From positions 156,283 to 220,282 of the forward strand of contig NZ_LGYO01000022.1 in assembly GCF_001263355.1 (NCBI RefSeq): a stretch of DNA of 64,000 bases. The letters run 5' to 3'. The notes under the pieces were generated by a model. The model was given only the letters and a program-made list of their open reading frames with translations, did not search any database and was not told the origin of the DNA. The position numbers and the translations under genes were made by a program. This DNA is from Acetobacterium bakii (GTDB taxonomy: Bacteria > Bacillota > Clostridia > Eubacteriales > Eubacteriaceae). Below are positions 53,064-63,314 of this stretch, piece after piece; position 1 is the first letter of the stretch, and every line of letters begins with the position of its first letter.

Positions 53064-54899
53064 ATGAATAAATACGATGAGAAAAGAGAAAAAATGAAAA
53101 GAAATTTTAACAAGAGATTTATGCTAATAATAGTGAGCATAATCGTATTATGTTTACTGTCGGGCAGCGGAATAATGGCAGAGGATTTGGTGAATGAAAA
53201 TAAAGAGACAATTTTTAACGAAAATCAGGAAACACTGGTTGATAACAGCAAAGAAGCCACAACATGCATTAATAGTCTTGAGGAAATTCCGGATATCAAT
53301 ATTGAAGAAAATTCAGATCGGCAGGTTGTGATCATTTATGCAAACAGTGGCGAAAATAATGTCAAAAGCCTGGCACTTAATACTAAGGCCATTCAATCCG
53401 GAAAAAAGGTTTCGGAGCGGGTTGATCTTTTAGAACTCAGGGATGGGATCAGTGTGGATGATTTTATATCTCAGTTAAAAACAAACCCGGATGTTCTGGC
53501 AGTGGATCAAAACCAGGTTATTAAGGTATCGGCACTGCCCAATGATACCTATATCCAAAGCGGAGATGCCTGGCAATTTGAAAAAATCGGCGCAGGTAAA
53601 ACCTGGGATAAAGTATTTAATAACGAACCGGTTGTTGTGGCAGTGATTGACAGTGGTTTAAATGTTTCTCATCCTGACTTGGAAGGCAGAATCGCAGCGG
53701 GTTATGATTATGTGAATGATACAGCGGACGTTATTGATATGGCCGGGCATGGAACTATGGTAAGTGGCTGTATTGCAGCGGTTAATAACAATGGCATTGG
53801 AATTGCTGGAGTTGCGGGCATGGCGGACATCAGAATTGCACCTTACCGCACTGGTGGAGTCAACAAAGAGGATCGGGATCTGCAGTTGGCATATATTTGT
53901 GCAGCAATTATCGATGCGGCCAGTCGGCCCGAGGTTAAGGTTATTAATATGAGCTTTGGCGGATATAATAACTTTGCCACATTAAAAACAGCGGTAGCAG
54001 ATGCTGCAGATGCAGGGAAAATTTTAGTTTCCGCGGCCGGTAACGAAGGGGATCTGGTTCAATATGCCGGGAAATATTCATACCCCGCATCCTATGAGAA
54101 TGTTATTTCAGTTGCTGCAACCACGAATCTAAACGGCAGTGCGGCGTTTTCCCAATATAATAATCAGGTGGATTTATCAGCTCCGGGTTTGGAACTTTAC
54201 ACCACAACAATGAATGGTGGCTATGCCATTGCAAGTGGGACATCCTTTTCAGCTCCAATAATTTCGGGAGCATGTGCAGTGTTAAAGGCTGTGAATGCAA
54301 ATTTATCGGCTTCCGAGGTTGAAAAATCCTTAAAAGATACGGCTTTGGATTTAGGAAATACAGGAAGAGATAATTACTTTGGAAATGGATTGGTTCGCTT
54401 GGATGCCGCGGTAGAAAGTATTAGTCCAGCAATACCCACTGAAGACCTGAGTACCACTTACCGAACCCATGTAGAAAATATTGGCTGGCAGAGCTGGCGG
54501 GATAAAGGCGCTATCAGTGGAACCAGTGGCCAGTCATTGCGACTGGAAGGTATTGAAATAAAAATCAATACTTCTGGATACGATTTGGGTGTTCAGTACC
54601 AAACCCATGTCGAGAATATTGGTTGGCAGGGTTTTCAAAGCGACGGCAATATGAGCGGCACCACGGGCAGGTCCTTGCGTCTGGAGGCCATTCAAATTCA
54701 ATTAACTGGTACAGACAACCGCAGCTTTGATGTTTATTACCAGGTTCATGCTCAAAACTATGGCTGGCTGGACTGGGCGAAAAATGGTGAAAGTGCCGGA
54801 ACTGAAGGAAAGTCACTGAGACTTGAAGCCATTAAAATAGTGGTTGTGCCTAAAGGCAATCCGGCACCGGGACCAACTGCACAGCCATTTGTTAAATAA
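53064..54899 (+). CDS. Secreted subtilisin-like protease with ChW repeats
   Basis: This S8 protease of up to 611 residues is exported by an N-terminal signal (MLIIVSIIVLCLLSGSGIMA). A propeptide precedes the catalytic domain with D196 (VIDSGLNVSHPDL), H229 (GHGTMVSG) and S394 (GTSFSAPI). Three ChW repeats end the protein (YRTHVENIGWQSW, YQTHVENIGWQGF, YQVHAQNYGWLDW, each followed by GTxGxSLRLE). These bind cell surfaces or glycans in clostridia. ATG 53094 is an alternative start. It has no clear operon partner. Confidence 0.92.
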   Translation: MNKYDEKREKMKRNFNKRFMLIIVSIIVLCLLSGSGIMAEDLVNENKETIFNENQETLVDNSKEATTCINSLEEIPDINIEENSDRQVVIIYANSGENNVKSLALNTKAIQSGKKVSERVDLLELRDGISVDDFISQLKTNPDVLAVDQNQVIKVSALPNDTYIQSGDAWQFEKIGAGKTWDKVFNNEPVVVAVIDSGLNVSHPDLEGRIAAGYDYVNDTADVIDMAGHGTMVSGCIAAVNNNGIGIAGVAGMADIRIAPYRTGGVNKEDRDLQLAYICAAIIDAASRPEVKVINMSFGGYNNFATLKTAVADAADAGKILVSAAGNEGDLVQYAGKYSYPASYENVISVAATTNLNGSAAFSQYNNQVDLSAPGLELYTTTMNGGYAIASGTSFSAPIISGACAVLKAVNANLSASEVEKSLKDTALDLGNTGRDNYFGNGLVRLDAAVESISPAIPTEDLSTTYRTHVENIGWQSWRDKGAISGTSGQSLRLEGIEIKINTSGYDLGVQYQTHVENIGWQGFQSDGNMSGTTGRSLRLEAIQIQLTGTDNRSFDVYYQVHAQNYGWLDWAKNGESAGTEGKSLRLEAIKIVVVPKGNPAPGPTAQPFVK

Positions 54900-54967
54900 C
54901 AAGTACCATGATGAAGCAGTAAAAATAATTTGGTAAAAAGCTAATCGGTGATTTCAAGAAAAAACTT

Positions 54968-55015
54968 GGAAAACCGAAGATTGCTGTTCAAATAACAGAG
55001 TTCTTCGGTTTTCCT
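54968..55015. terminator. Bidirectional intrinsic terminator
   Basis: GGAAAACCGAAG and CTTCGGTTTTCC form a 12-bp stem with an inner CTGTT/AACAG pair, between the convergent protease and SDR genes. Confidence 0.78.
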
Positions 55016-55097
55016 TGTATCGAATTAAAAATATTAATTAAGAAGGTGATGAAATTTTACTTTATAAATTTATTTTGAATTCTAAACAACAGTTTGT

Positions 55098-55865
55098 TTA
55101 GGTATTTCTTCCTCCGGTAATCATTAATGAATCACCTGTGATGAAACTGGAAAGGTCAGAAGCGAAAAATAAAGCAACATTAGCGACTTCTTCTGGGGTG
55201 CCCATTCTTCCCATAGGAATGGCAGTCAAACGTTTTTCACGTGCTTCATCATCCAAATTTTCGAAATTGCGTTTGATCATATCGGTATTAATTGTTCCTG
55301 GTGCAAGAGCATTGACCCTTATTCCATACTTAGCCAATAATTTAGCACCGTATTTAGTTAAAGCAAGAATGCCTGCTTTGGAAGCACCATAATCAGGGCT
55401 GGTATTTCCACCGGTAATACCGGCGATTGAGCTCATGTTAATGATGCAGCCACCACCATGTGTTTTCATATACTCAGCTGAATATTTCATTCCTAAGAAA
55501 ACAGAACGTAGGTTTACTGTAATGACCAGATCCCAATCTTCTCCACAGGTTGTAAAAAGATCATTGGCTTTGGCGATACCTGCATTATTTACCATAATGT
55601 CCAATCGTCCCCATTTCGTAATAGCTGAATCTATCAATTTTTGCACATCTTTTTCTTTGCACATATCACCTTGTATCAAAAGGACTTCCGTGCCGTATGA
55701 TTCTGCTTCCTTTGCCAATGAGCGTGCGTGATCATCAATTCTCAAGTCATTAACAATCAAACCTTTGCATTCTGCTTCAGCCATTTTTAAGGCAATCGCT
55801 CGACCAATTCCCTGGGCAGCGCCAGTGACAATCACGACCTTATCTTTTAAACTAATATTCACCAT
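55098..55865 (-). CDS. Short-chain dehydrogenase/reductase
   Basis: This 255-residue classical SDR has the cofactor motif VTGAAQGIGRA, NNAG, the catalytic Ser in INMSSIAG and YGASKAG (Tyr-x3-Lys). GGAGGG precedes the ATG. It follows the FGGY kinase gene by 43 nt, so it probably acts on a related polyol or sugar, for example oxidising it before phosphorylation. NAD versus NADP use is not clear. Confidence 0.87.
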   Translation of the reverse strand: MVNISLKDKVVIVTGAAQGIGRAIALKMAEAECKGLIVNDLRIDDHARSLAKEAESYGTEVLLIQGDMCKEKDVQKLIDSAITKWGRLDIMVNNAGIAKANDLFTTCGEDWDLVITVNLRSVFLGMKYSAEYMKTHGGGCIINMSSIAGITGGNTSPDYGASKAGILALTKYGAKLLAKYGIRVNALAPGTINTDMIKRNFENLDDEAREKRLTAIPMGRMGTPEEVANVALFFASDLSSFITGDSLMITGGRNT

Positions 55866-55908
55866 TCAAAACACCCTCCTTTTTTATATTTTGCTTCAGT
55901 TTTAAAGT

Positions 55909-57465
55909 TTAACCCCAGTATTTGGTAGTGACTGCTGCTAATTTATTATAAATATTAGCGTCTTTTAGGGCTAAGAAGGTATCTTTGAAAATATTGTACA
56001 TATCGGTGTAAATTTTATGATTCTCCATATTTGGTTCAATAATACCAAAAGTGTGAACCATTTTATCCACCGCTTCCTCAATGCTGCCAAATACTCCAGC
56101 TCCTGCAGCTCCTAATATGGCTGCCCCTAAAGTTGTACAGTCTGATACATTAAGTTTTTCGACAGGGCGGCCATACACATCTGCTTGCATTTGGCACCAT
56201 AGTTTTGATTTTGCGCCTCCACCGGATAACCGAATTGCTTCAAAAGGTCTGCCTAAAACATTTTCCATGGCTTCTACACTCATTCTAAGTTCGTAAATAA
56301 CACCTTCCATGACTCCGCGTGCCATCGTTCCACGATCATGAGCAAGTGTCAATCCCAATGAGCCGCCGGTGGCATTATCATGATAGTAGGGTGAAACCTG
56401 ACTGTTGAAAAACGGCATAAACAGGTATCCTTTACATCCCACCGGTGCGTTTTCGGCTTCCAGAGTAATGAGTTCATATGGATCAAGGCCCAAAGCTTTA
56501 GCAGCTTCTTTTTCAGGCTGACCATAGGTATCGCGCCACCATCGCAAGGTAACACCTGCTGCAAAGGTCAAAGCTTCCATGTCCCATTTGTTAGGCATGG
56601 CGTGGCCTCCAAACAAAACAGTGTGATTAACATCAGGTTTCGGGCTGTCCACGTGAGCTACCATAACTGCGGCTGTACCTATTGTGATTTCAGCTAATCC
56701 TTCACGGATCACTCCAGATCCAATGGCGGCACATTGTTGATCACCACCACCACAACAAATGGGCATACCGGCGGCAAATCCGGTTAATTCGGAAGCCATC
56801 TTTGAGATAACGCCAACCTGTGTCATGGAGGTTTTTACTGGAGGAAGCTTGTCTTTGTCAAGTCCGATGGCTTTGAGCAATTCGTCTGACCAGTCCAGTG
56901 TTTTCACATCCAACATCCCGTTAAGTGCCAGAGATGATGGATCTGTAAACAATTCTTCTGAACCCAAATTGTGCAACAACCATTCCTGACCATTCACAAA
57001 TTTCCATGCTTTTTTATAAAGCTCAGGTCTTTTATCAATAACCCATTTATACTTAGCATAAGCCCACATGCCTGAAAGAGGATCACCACTCACTTCATGA
57101 TAGTGATCACGGCCAATATTTTCTTCAATCCATTTGACTTCTTCGCCGGCACGTCCGTCTGACCAAACAATTGAATCACACAGCGGCGTCCAGTCTTTAT
57201 CGATAGGTACAAAAGTTCCGCGTTGGCTTGATATGCCTAAAGAACCGATTTCTTTAGGATCCACTTCCGTTCTAACTAATACTTCCTTAGAAGCCTCGCA
57301 AATGCCTTTCCATAAATCATTTATATCTTGCTCAACCCAACCTGGATGAGGGTGTTTACATGAATATTCCCTATATCCAGTGCCAATGAGATTCCCTTCA
57401 AGGTCAAAAATCATGACCGTGGAACCTGTTGTTCCGGCATCAATACCTGCAACGTACTTTATCAT
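55909..57465 (-). CDS. FGGY-family carbohydrate kinase (xylulokinase-like)
   Basis: This 518-residue kinase has the FGGY layout: an N-terminal phosphate loop (AGIDAGTTGSTVMIFD), a sugar-contact region (VWSDGRAGEEV), and the ATP-binding LSGGGAKSKLWCQM in the second half. Similar sequences are called xylulokinase, AI-2 kinase (LsrK) or other polyol kinases; motifs alone do not decide. The GGGGGAATA ribosome binding site is present. It sits in an operon between a VOC protein and an SDR. Confidence 0.85.
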   Translation of the reverse strand: MIKYVAGIDAGTTGSTVMIFDLEGNLIGTGYREYSCKHPHPGWVEQDINDLWKGICEASKEVLVRTEVDPKEIGSLGISSQRGTFVPIDKDWTPLCDSIVWSDGRAGEEVKWIEENIGRDHYHEVSGDPLSGMWAYAKYKWVIDKRPELYKKAWKFVNGQEWLLHNLGSEELFTDPSSLALNGMLDVKTLDWSDELLKAIGLDKDKLPPVKTSMTQVGVISKMASELTGFAAGMPICCGGGDQQCAAIGSGVIREGLAEITIGTAAVMVAHVDSPKPDVNHTVLFGGHAMPNKWDMEALTFAAGVTLRWWRDTYGQPEKEAAKALGLDPYELITLEAENAPVGCKGYLFMPFFNSQVSPYYHDNATGGSLGLTLAHDRGTMARGVMEGVIYELRMSVEAMENVLGRPFEAIRLSGGGAKSKLWCQMQADVYGRPVEKLNVSDCTTLGAAILGAAGAGVFGSIEEAVDKMVHTFGIIEPNMENHKIYTDMYNIFKDTFLALKDANIYNKLAAVTTKYWG

Positions 57466-57509
57466 CGTTATTCCCCCTAAATATTTAATGTTATAAATAG
57501 AATGGTTTT

Positions 57510-57965
57510 TTAAACAACCGCTGGTTGAAATAATTCAATATTGTAATGATCAGGATCAAGCATGTAAAAGGCATAAGCACCGGTACTTGGTCCGCTGTCG
57601 ATTAAAGTGGGTTCATTTTTGGTGATTATACCATTATCTTTACATCGTTTGTAAGCTTTAAAAATATCTGTTGTTGCAAAGCAAATATGGCTGCTGCATA
57701 CATTATGTGGACTAACGTCCAGTATCTGTCCTTTTGGATTCACATATTGGATTAATTCCAGGCGAAGACCGGGGCAAGATAAGAAAGCAACATTGAGAAC
57801 GCCGTCGGGATAGCCAGTTACTTTTCTGATGTACTCTAAATCTACATTATAACGAATATTTTCAAAATCCATTTCCATCACTTCTTTGTAGAACTTAACG
57901 GATCGATCAATATCTTCAACGGTTATACTGAAGTGATTAGAGCCCATAATAATTTTGTCATTCAA
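57510..57965 (-). CDS. VOC-family (glyoxalase/dioxygenase fold) protein
   Basis: This 151-residue protein has the vicinal-oxygen-chelate fold, with NHFSITVEDIDRSVKFY at the start and YAFYMLDPDHYNIELFQ near the end, each carrying a likely metal ligand. The TTG start has GGAGG seven nt upstream. It is first in an operon with an FGGY kinase and SDR, so it may isomerise or epimerise a related intermediate. Lyase or epimerase activity is inference. Confidence 0.82.
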   Translation of the reverse strand: MNDKIIMGSNHFSITVEDIDRSVKFYKEVMEMDFENIRYNVDLEYIRKVTGYPDGVLNVAFLSCPGLRLELIQYVNPKGQILDVSPHNVCSSHICFATTDIFKAYKRCKDNGIITKNEPTLIDSGPSTGAYAFYMLDPDHYNIELFQPAVV

Positions 57966-58238
57966 GATTATTCCTCCTTTCTTTATGGTTCATTTCCATA
58001 GAAAAAATTTATATAAATTCAAGGGAAAAGAACCGTAAAAACGTTTACAAGTAAAGTTTACATCGGATTACTATAATTTCAATATAGAAAATATTTTCGG
58101 TAGTGATTATTCAATGTATTAAAAGGAAGCCCTTTTAATATTGGTGCTGTTTTCATCACTGAAAGGTCAGGGAAAACAATTAATTAAAAAAAAGATATAT
58201 TTATTACAATTAGCAGATTATTTAAAAAAGAAAAAAAG
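57966..58238. other. Intergenic gap upstream of the VOC gene
   Basis: This A/T-rich stretch probably holds the promoter of the VOC/FGGY/SDR operon. A short near-repeat (CGTTTACAAGTAAAGTTTACA, around 58043) is visible but I cannot assign it to a regulator. Confidence 0.35.
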
Positions 58239-59048
58239 TTAAAATGAACTGTTGATAATTATACCTAAAAGTCCCCATGCGATACCAAGCATAGTGCCTC
58301 CGAGAACATCGCGGGGGTAGTGCATGCCGACATAGATTCGGGTAATGCCTACAAAAAAAGCCATGGCATATACACCTATCCAGATGAAAAAATGAGGTTG
58401 ATAATAGAGTAATAGAATGGTTGCCATAAAAAAGGCCTCGCTGGTATGGCCGCTTGGAAATGAATAGCCCCGGGCTTGAGATCCCACAATTCGGCTATTC
58501 TCAATCTTTTTATAGGGTCGGGTTCGATGGATCAGCACTTTTATAAATTCAACCACAAACCATAATGACAAGGTGCCTAATACTAAGGCATAAGATAGGA
58601 GACGTTCCCCTGAAAAATACAAAATAATGGCGAGAATCATAGCAAAAATGCCGTTACCGATTTGAGTAAAGAACAGCATGATCCAATCGAGCCAGGGACT
58701 GCGGCACCCATGCATATTAAAATAAGTAAAAACCCAAACATCAATACGCTGACCAACTGACCATACAAGGGAAATACTGATTAAACCAAAAATAAGCACC
58801 AGACTAATCAGAGTTTTTTGGGTTTTTAAACCCCATGAAAAAACGGTCCAGATATAGGCGGGTGCAATTATTACAAATAAAGCAAAGAAGACTACAACCA
58901 TGATTAACCAGTAAATAGGTGGGATATGACGTATCCCAGTTATGATTTTTTTCCATGTTTCAGGAATTCCCAGCTCGGGTAAGTGGCTTTCTTCGGTCGG
59001 TTTAATTTCTCTGTCTTTTATGAACTTATCCCGATTATTCTTTCTCAT
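58239..59048 (-). CDS. PAP2-family membrane phosphatase
   Basis: This 269-residue protein has several membrane helices and the three PAP2 motifs: KVLIHRTRPYKK, FPSGHTSEA and RIYVGMHYPRDVLGG. It dephosphorylates a lipid phosphate such as phosphatidate or undecaprenyl pyrophosphate. Its start overlaps the lipid kinase gene by 14 nt and lacks a strong ribosome binding site, indicating coupled translation. The two enzymes may form a lipid phosphorylation cycle. Confidence 0.88.
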   Translation of the reverse strand: MRKNNRDKFIKDREIKPTEESHLPELGIPETWKKIITGIRHIPPIYWLIMVVVFFALFVIIAPAYIWTVFSWGLKTQKTLISLVLIFGLISISLVWSVGQRIDVWVFTYFNMHGCRSPWLDWIMLFFTQIGNGIFAMILAIILYFSGERLLSYALVLGTLSLWFVVEFIKVLIHRTRPYKKIENSRIVGSQARGYSFPSGHTSEAFFMATILLLYYQPHFFIWIGVYAMAFFVGITRIYVGMHYPRDVLGGTMLGIAWGLLGIIINSSF

Positions 59049-59970
59049 TTAACTTAGTGGATCCGACCAGTACAGTCAAAGCATGTCGTTTTACTTCGAT
59101 TCGTACCGAACCCTCTCCCAAACTTATGCCGTCTGCCATAACAGACATTGAAGGTTCAGTATTTATGACTACTTCACGTACACGGTAGTGCTGAATCCGG
59201 GGATCCTCTTCGATGCCGGTGCCCACTCCGCTAAGAATATAATTGATTAAATCGAGCTTGGAAAGATCAGAAAAAAACAATACATCGAGTAAGCCATCCT
59301 TATACGCGTCGGGGGCTCCAACTTTATAATGACGACCGATATAAGGCATGTTAGAGATTAATGCCGCATGACCCAACTCGTTGATTTCCTGATTATCGTC
59401 CAGCAGAAGATGAATTTCAGAGGGGGGAGAGGTTGTCAGAATTCCTAGAAAATCACCGATACGTGCTATGTTGCCATGCTGAATATCATCCCCTGACGGG
59501 AAAAGTGTTGAAAATAATCCCACCCAGCAAAGCTCAATAAAAGGTGTGGGGACATCGTTGCATGTGACCATGCCCAAATCGATTTTCAGACGCTGTCCTT
59601 CTCTTAGAATGGCGATTGCAGCGGGAATATCGGTGGGGATACCCAAGCTAAGTGCAATATTGTTCTGGGTCCCAGTTGGGACAATTCCAAGAATTGCTTT
59701 TGTGCCGGTCAGAGCCCTGGTTAGGGCAGAGATGGTGCCATCGCCGCCGCAGACGATAAACATCTCAATACCATGGTTGATGGCATCCTGGACCACTTCC
59801 TCTAAATTACTGTCGGGTTCAATCAAATAGAGTTCAGGGATAAGCTGCCAAGCTTGCATTTCTTTAATTACTGCCATGATTTGCATGGGTGATTCGTTAT
59901 TGGCACCGGAGCCGGGATTAAAAATTAGCTTAACCCGAATGGGTTGTAGATTTGATTTTTGAACATCCAT
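59035..59970 (-). CDS. Diacylglycerol kinase-like lipid kinase (YegS/DgkB family)
   Basis: This 311-residue kinase has the family motifs NPGSGANNE and GGDGTISAL, then GIVPTGTQNNIA. It phosphorylates diacylglycerol or a related lipid at the inner face of the membrane. GGAGG is eight nt before the ATG. The stop overlaps the PAP2 phosphatase start. Confidence 0.88.
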   Translation of the reverse strand: MDVQKSNLQPIRVKLIFNPGSGANNESPMQIMAVIKEMQAWQLIPELYLIEPDSNLEEVVQDAINHGIEMFIVCGGDGTISALTRALTGTKAILGIVPTGTQNNIALSLGIPTDIPAAIAILREGQRLKIDLGMVTCNDVPTPFIELCWVGLFSTLFPSGDDIQHGNIARIGDFLGILTTSPPSEIHLLLDDNQEINELGHAALISNMPYIGRHYKVGAPDAYKDGLLDVLFFSDLSKLDLINYILSGVGTGIEEDPRIQHYRVREVVINTEPSMSVMADGISLGEGSVRIEVKRHALTVLVGSTKLNEKE

Positions 59971-60143
59971 AGCTTAGTCCTCCATAAATTCTGTAGTTTA
60001 ATAAAGTGTAAATGATAACACTGGGAAAATCAAGAAAATAAAGCATTTGACAGGAATGAGAAGGTCAGAAAAACAATTGACTTCTACAGAGTATTGATTT
60101 AGTATAATAATTAACAAATCATTGAAGAAAGAAGGTTTTTTAA

Positions 60144-60401
60144 ATGATTATTACATGGGACGATATTATTGAATTGAATAAAAAACTTAAGGAAAATAAT
60201 TTTGACTATAAGGTTCATTTGAGTGATGCATGCGGCGGGCAAAGCATGTGGATTGAATCACTCGGGGGTGAAACTAATCCAGAGAAGATTGAATTATTAC
60301 ATGTTCTTATTGATGACTATTTCAAAGCGATGAAAGCAGAAGTCGAATTCAGTTGGGATAAGAAATCATTTTGGATGAAAGACCGATCCCTGAAATTTTA
60401 G
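60144..60401 (+). CDS. Small SDAC-motif protein (RDAC-like)
   Basis: This 85-residue cytoplasmic protein contains LSDACGGQ, which resembles the RDAC motif used to name a small firmicute protein family. There is no other domain, signal or membrane segment. GAAAGAAGG is the ribosome binding site. It is a single gene with its own terminator. Function is unknown. Confidence 0.7.
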   Translation: MIITWDDIIELNKKLKENNFDYKVHLSDACGGQSMWIESLGGETNPEKIELLHVLIDDYFKAMKAEVEFSWDKKSFWMKDRSLKF

Positions 60402-60425
60402 GACAGCGCGAAGAAAATTTTGATA

Positions 60426-60461
60426 AAAAAGCCACGTTGCGAAAGCAACGTGGTCTTTTTA
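60426..60461. terminator. Bidirectional terminator with GAAA loop
   Basis: CCACGTTGC (60432-60440) and GCAACGTGG (60445-60453) close a GAAA tetraloop, flanked by A-run and T-run. It lies between the convergent small gene and the sigma-54 activator. Confidence 0.85.
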
Positions 60462-60500
60462 TGTTTAACAATGAGGAGCAATATAGAAGACGTGTTCAGC

Positions 60501-61931
60501 TTATTTTTTAATATACTTATTGATCAACCGGTAGGCGGTGGTCTGGCTTAAACCAAGGGCCTCTGCGATCTCATTGACATTTTCGTAGGTTTCATAATAA
60601 TTTTCAATAATTGTTCGTTTGTAGGTTTCAACCAGATCGTCAAAAACGACCTTTCTTTTTTTCATATTCTGATCATTTAAAAATGCAATAAGCTGTTCGG
60701 GCAGTTTGTCCATGCCGATAACACTGCCAAGACTCATCACTGCCATCTGTTCAACCGCATTTTTAAGCTGCCTCACATTACCTGGCCAGTCGTACTGAAT
60801 AAGGGATTCAATGACTTGGGTGGAAAAGGTTTTATTCTGGGCATATTGTTCATTATAATTTTTAAGATAATATTGAGCAATGGGAAAAATATCATCCCGC
60901 CTTTCTCTGAGGGAGGGAATGGTTTGGGTAATGCCGTTGATTCGCCAGTATAAGTCTTCTCGGAATTTATTCTCGGCAACCCGTTGGGCAAGGTTTTTAT
61001 TGGTAGCCGTAATAATCCGGGTATTAACGGTTTTTGATTCAAGCCCCCCCACCGAGGTAAAACGTTTATTTTCCAAAAAATCCAGCAGTTTAACTTGAAT
61101 ATTTGGCTGTAATTCGCCAATTTCATCCAAAAACAAGGTGCCGTTATTTGCCATTTCCACCAGTCCCTTTTTCCCTTTTGGGCTGGCACCGGTAAAAGCA
61201 TAGGGTACATAACCAAAGAGTTCGCTTTCAATCAGGTTATCGGGAATGGAAGCACAGTTAATGGAAATAAAGGGGTTTGATTTTCTGGGGCTGCAGTCAT
61301 GAATAAACTTGGCAACGAGACTTTTGCCAACCCCGCTTTCCCCTAATAAGAGAATGGGAATATCCGACTTTGACGCTTTTTTTAATTTATGAAGGGTGGC
61401 ATAGAGAATATAGCTTCGCCCGACGATATTATTACTGGCTTTATCTCTTTCGCTTCGGTCTTTTCTTTTTTCCTTCTTGTTGACATCTTCGATTACTTCA
61501 CTCACTGGGTTTAAATAATCCAGGTCAAACTCCACAAAGGACTGACGTTTTAAGGTATTATACACGAGCATGGTCAGATTGTTTTCATCATCATATAAGG
61601 GTGTGGTAATGGTAATATGTTCCTCATCGGTTAGCAGTGAGCGTTGCCTTGAAATAATGGTATGCTTCTTTTGAATGGCAGTGGCCGCTGAAGGCGGCGT
61701 CCAAAAACCCTGGAAAGAGGTTAGAAAATTAAGCTTCCACATTTTTTCAGCGGGAATGCCATGATATTCCAGGCAGGCCGGATTAGCATAAAGCACATTG
61801 CCATTTTTATCCGTAACCGTAACTTCAATAAAACTGTTTTCTAAAATATCTAAAAAGAATTGGCTCGACAGTGTTTCTAAATAGGCAGAGTATTCCGGAC
61901 TGTGATTAAATTTATCCTTCATGATCATCAT
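60501..61931 (-). CDS. PAS-domain sigma-54 activator (bEBP)
   Basis: This 476-residue activator has an N-terminal PAS sensor (VTVTDKNGNVLYANPACLEYHG), an AAA+ domain with GESGVGKS, the loop YAFTGA (where the canonical first residue is Gly, giving GAFTGA), Walker B GTLFLDEIGELQ, and a C-terminal Fis-type helix-turn-helix (VNEIAEALGLSQTTAYRLINKY). It is divergent from a -24/-12 promoter at 62190 and surely drives the methyltransferase/BCCT operon. The PAS ligand is unknown. Confidence 0.92.
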   Translation of the reverse strand: MMIMKDKFNHSPEYSAYLETLSSQFFLDILENSFIEVTVTDKNGNVLYANPACLEYHGIPAEKMWKLNFLTSFQGFWTPPSAATAIQKKHTIISRQRSLLTDEEHITITTPLYDDENNLTMLVYNTLKRQSFVEFDLDYLNPVSEVIEDVNKKEKRKDRSERDKASNNIVGRSYILYATLHKLKKASKSDIPILLLGESGVGKSLVAKFIHDCSPRKSNPFISINCASIPDNLIESELFGYVPYAFTGASPKGKKGLVEMANNGTLFLDEIGELQPNIQVKLLDFLENKRFTSVGGLESKTVNTRIITATNKNLAQRVAENKFREDLYWRINGITQTIPSLRERRDDIFPIAQYYLKNYNEQYAQNKTFSTQVIESLIQYDWPGNVRQLKNAVEQMAVMSLGSVIGMDKLPEQLIAFLNDQNMKKRKVVFDDLVETYKRTIIENYYETYENVNEIAEALGLSQTTAYRLINKYIKK

Positions 61932-62080
61932 TTCCTTTTATCACAATTTATCGTGATTGTTATTTTTCATCTATATTTTATATACTTAGAATCTTAAGGT
62001 TAGAGATTACGACTATTTTTATTGCCTAAACTTGATAATAAATCAAAACACAGAGATAAACAAGAGGAAAAAAGCATAAA

Positions 62081-62132
62081 TTCCCATAAATGGGAAAATC
62101 TTGCTCTCTTTTTCACATATGGAAAGCATATG
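62081..62132 (+). promoter_or_regulatory. Candidate upstream activator sites
   Basis: The palindrome TTCCCATAAATGGGAA (62081-62096) and the pair CATATGGAAAGCATATG (62116-62132) lie about 60-110 bp upstream of the sigma-54 promoter, the usual distance for enhancer-binding activators. Confidence 0.6.
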
Positions 62133-62189
62133 CCCATTCTGAATTGTTGATAACGGCTACAAATCAGGAATAGTGGGAATAAAAACATT

Positions 62190-62204
62190 TGGCACGGTAC
62201 TTGC
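62190..62204 (+). promoter_or_regulatory. Sigma-54 (-24/-12) promoter
   Basis: TGGCAC (62190-62195), five bases and TTGC (62201-62204) match the sigma-54 consensus exactly. The start would be near 62216, giving a leader of about 130 nt before the methyltransferase. Part of that leader (62268-62299) has a GGGTGTAACCC motif of unknown meaning. Confidence 0.9.
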
Positions 62205-62336
62205 GATACATAACATCAATCGATGACATGAGAACCCATTTGTGAAATTTGAAAGGAGAAGATAAGAAAGGGTGTAACCCCTGGGTCCTCGGTTTAACAG
62301 ATACAGAATAGGCAACGTAATTTTAATAATTTATGA

Positions 62337-63269
<933 letters not shown>

Positions 63270-63314
63270 AAAGTTTCTTCAAGTCAATTCTAATTAAAAG
63301 GGGGATTAACTAAA

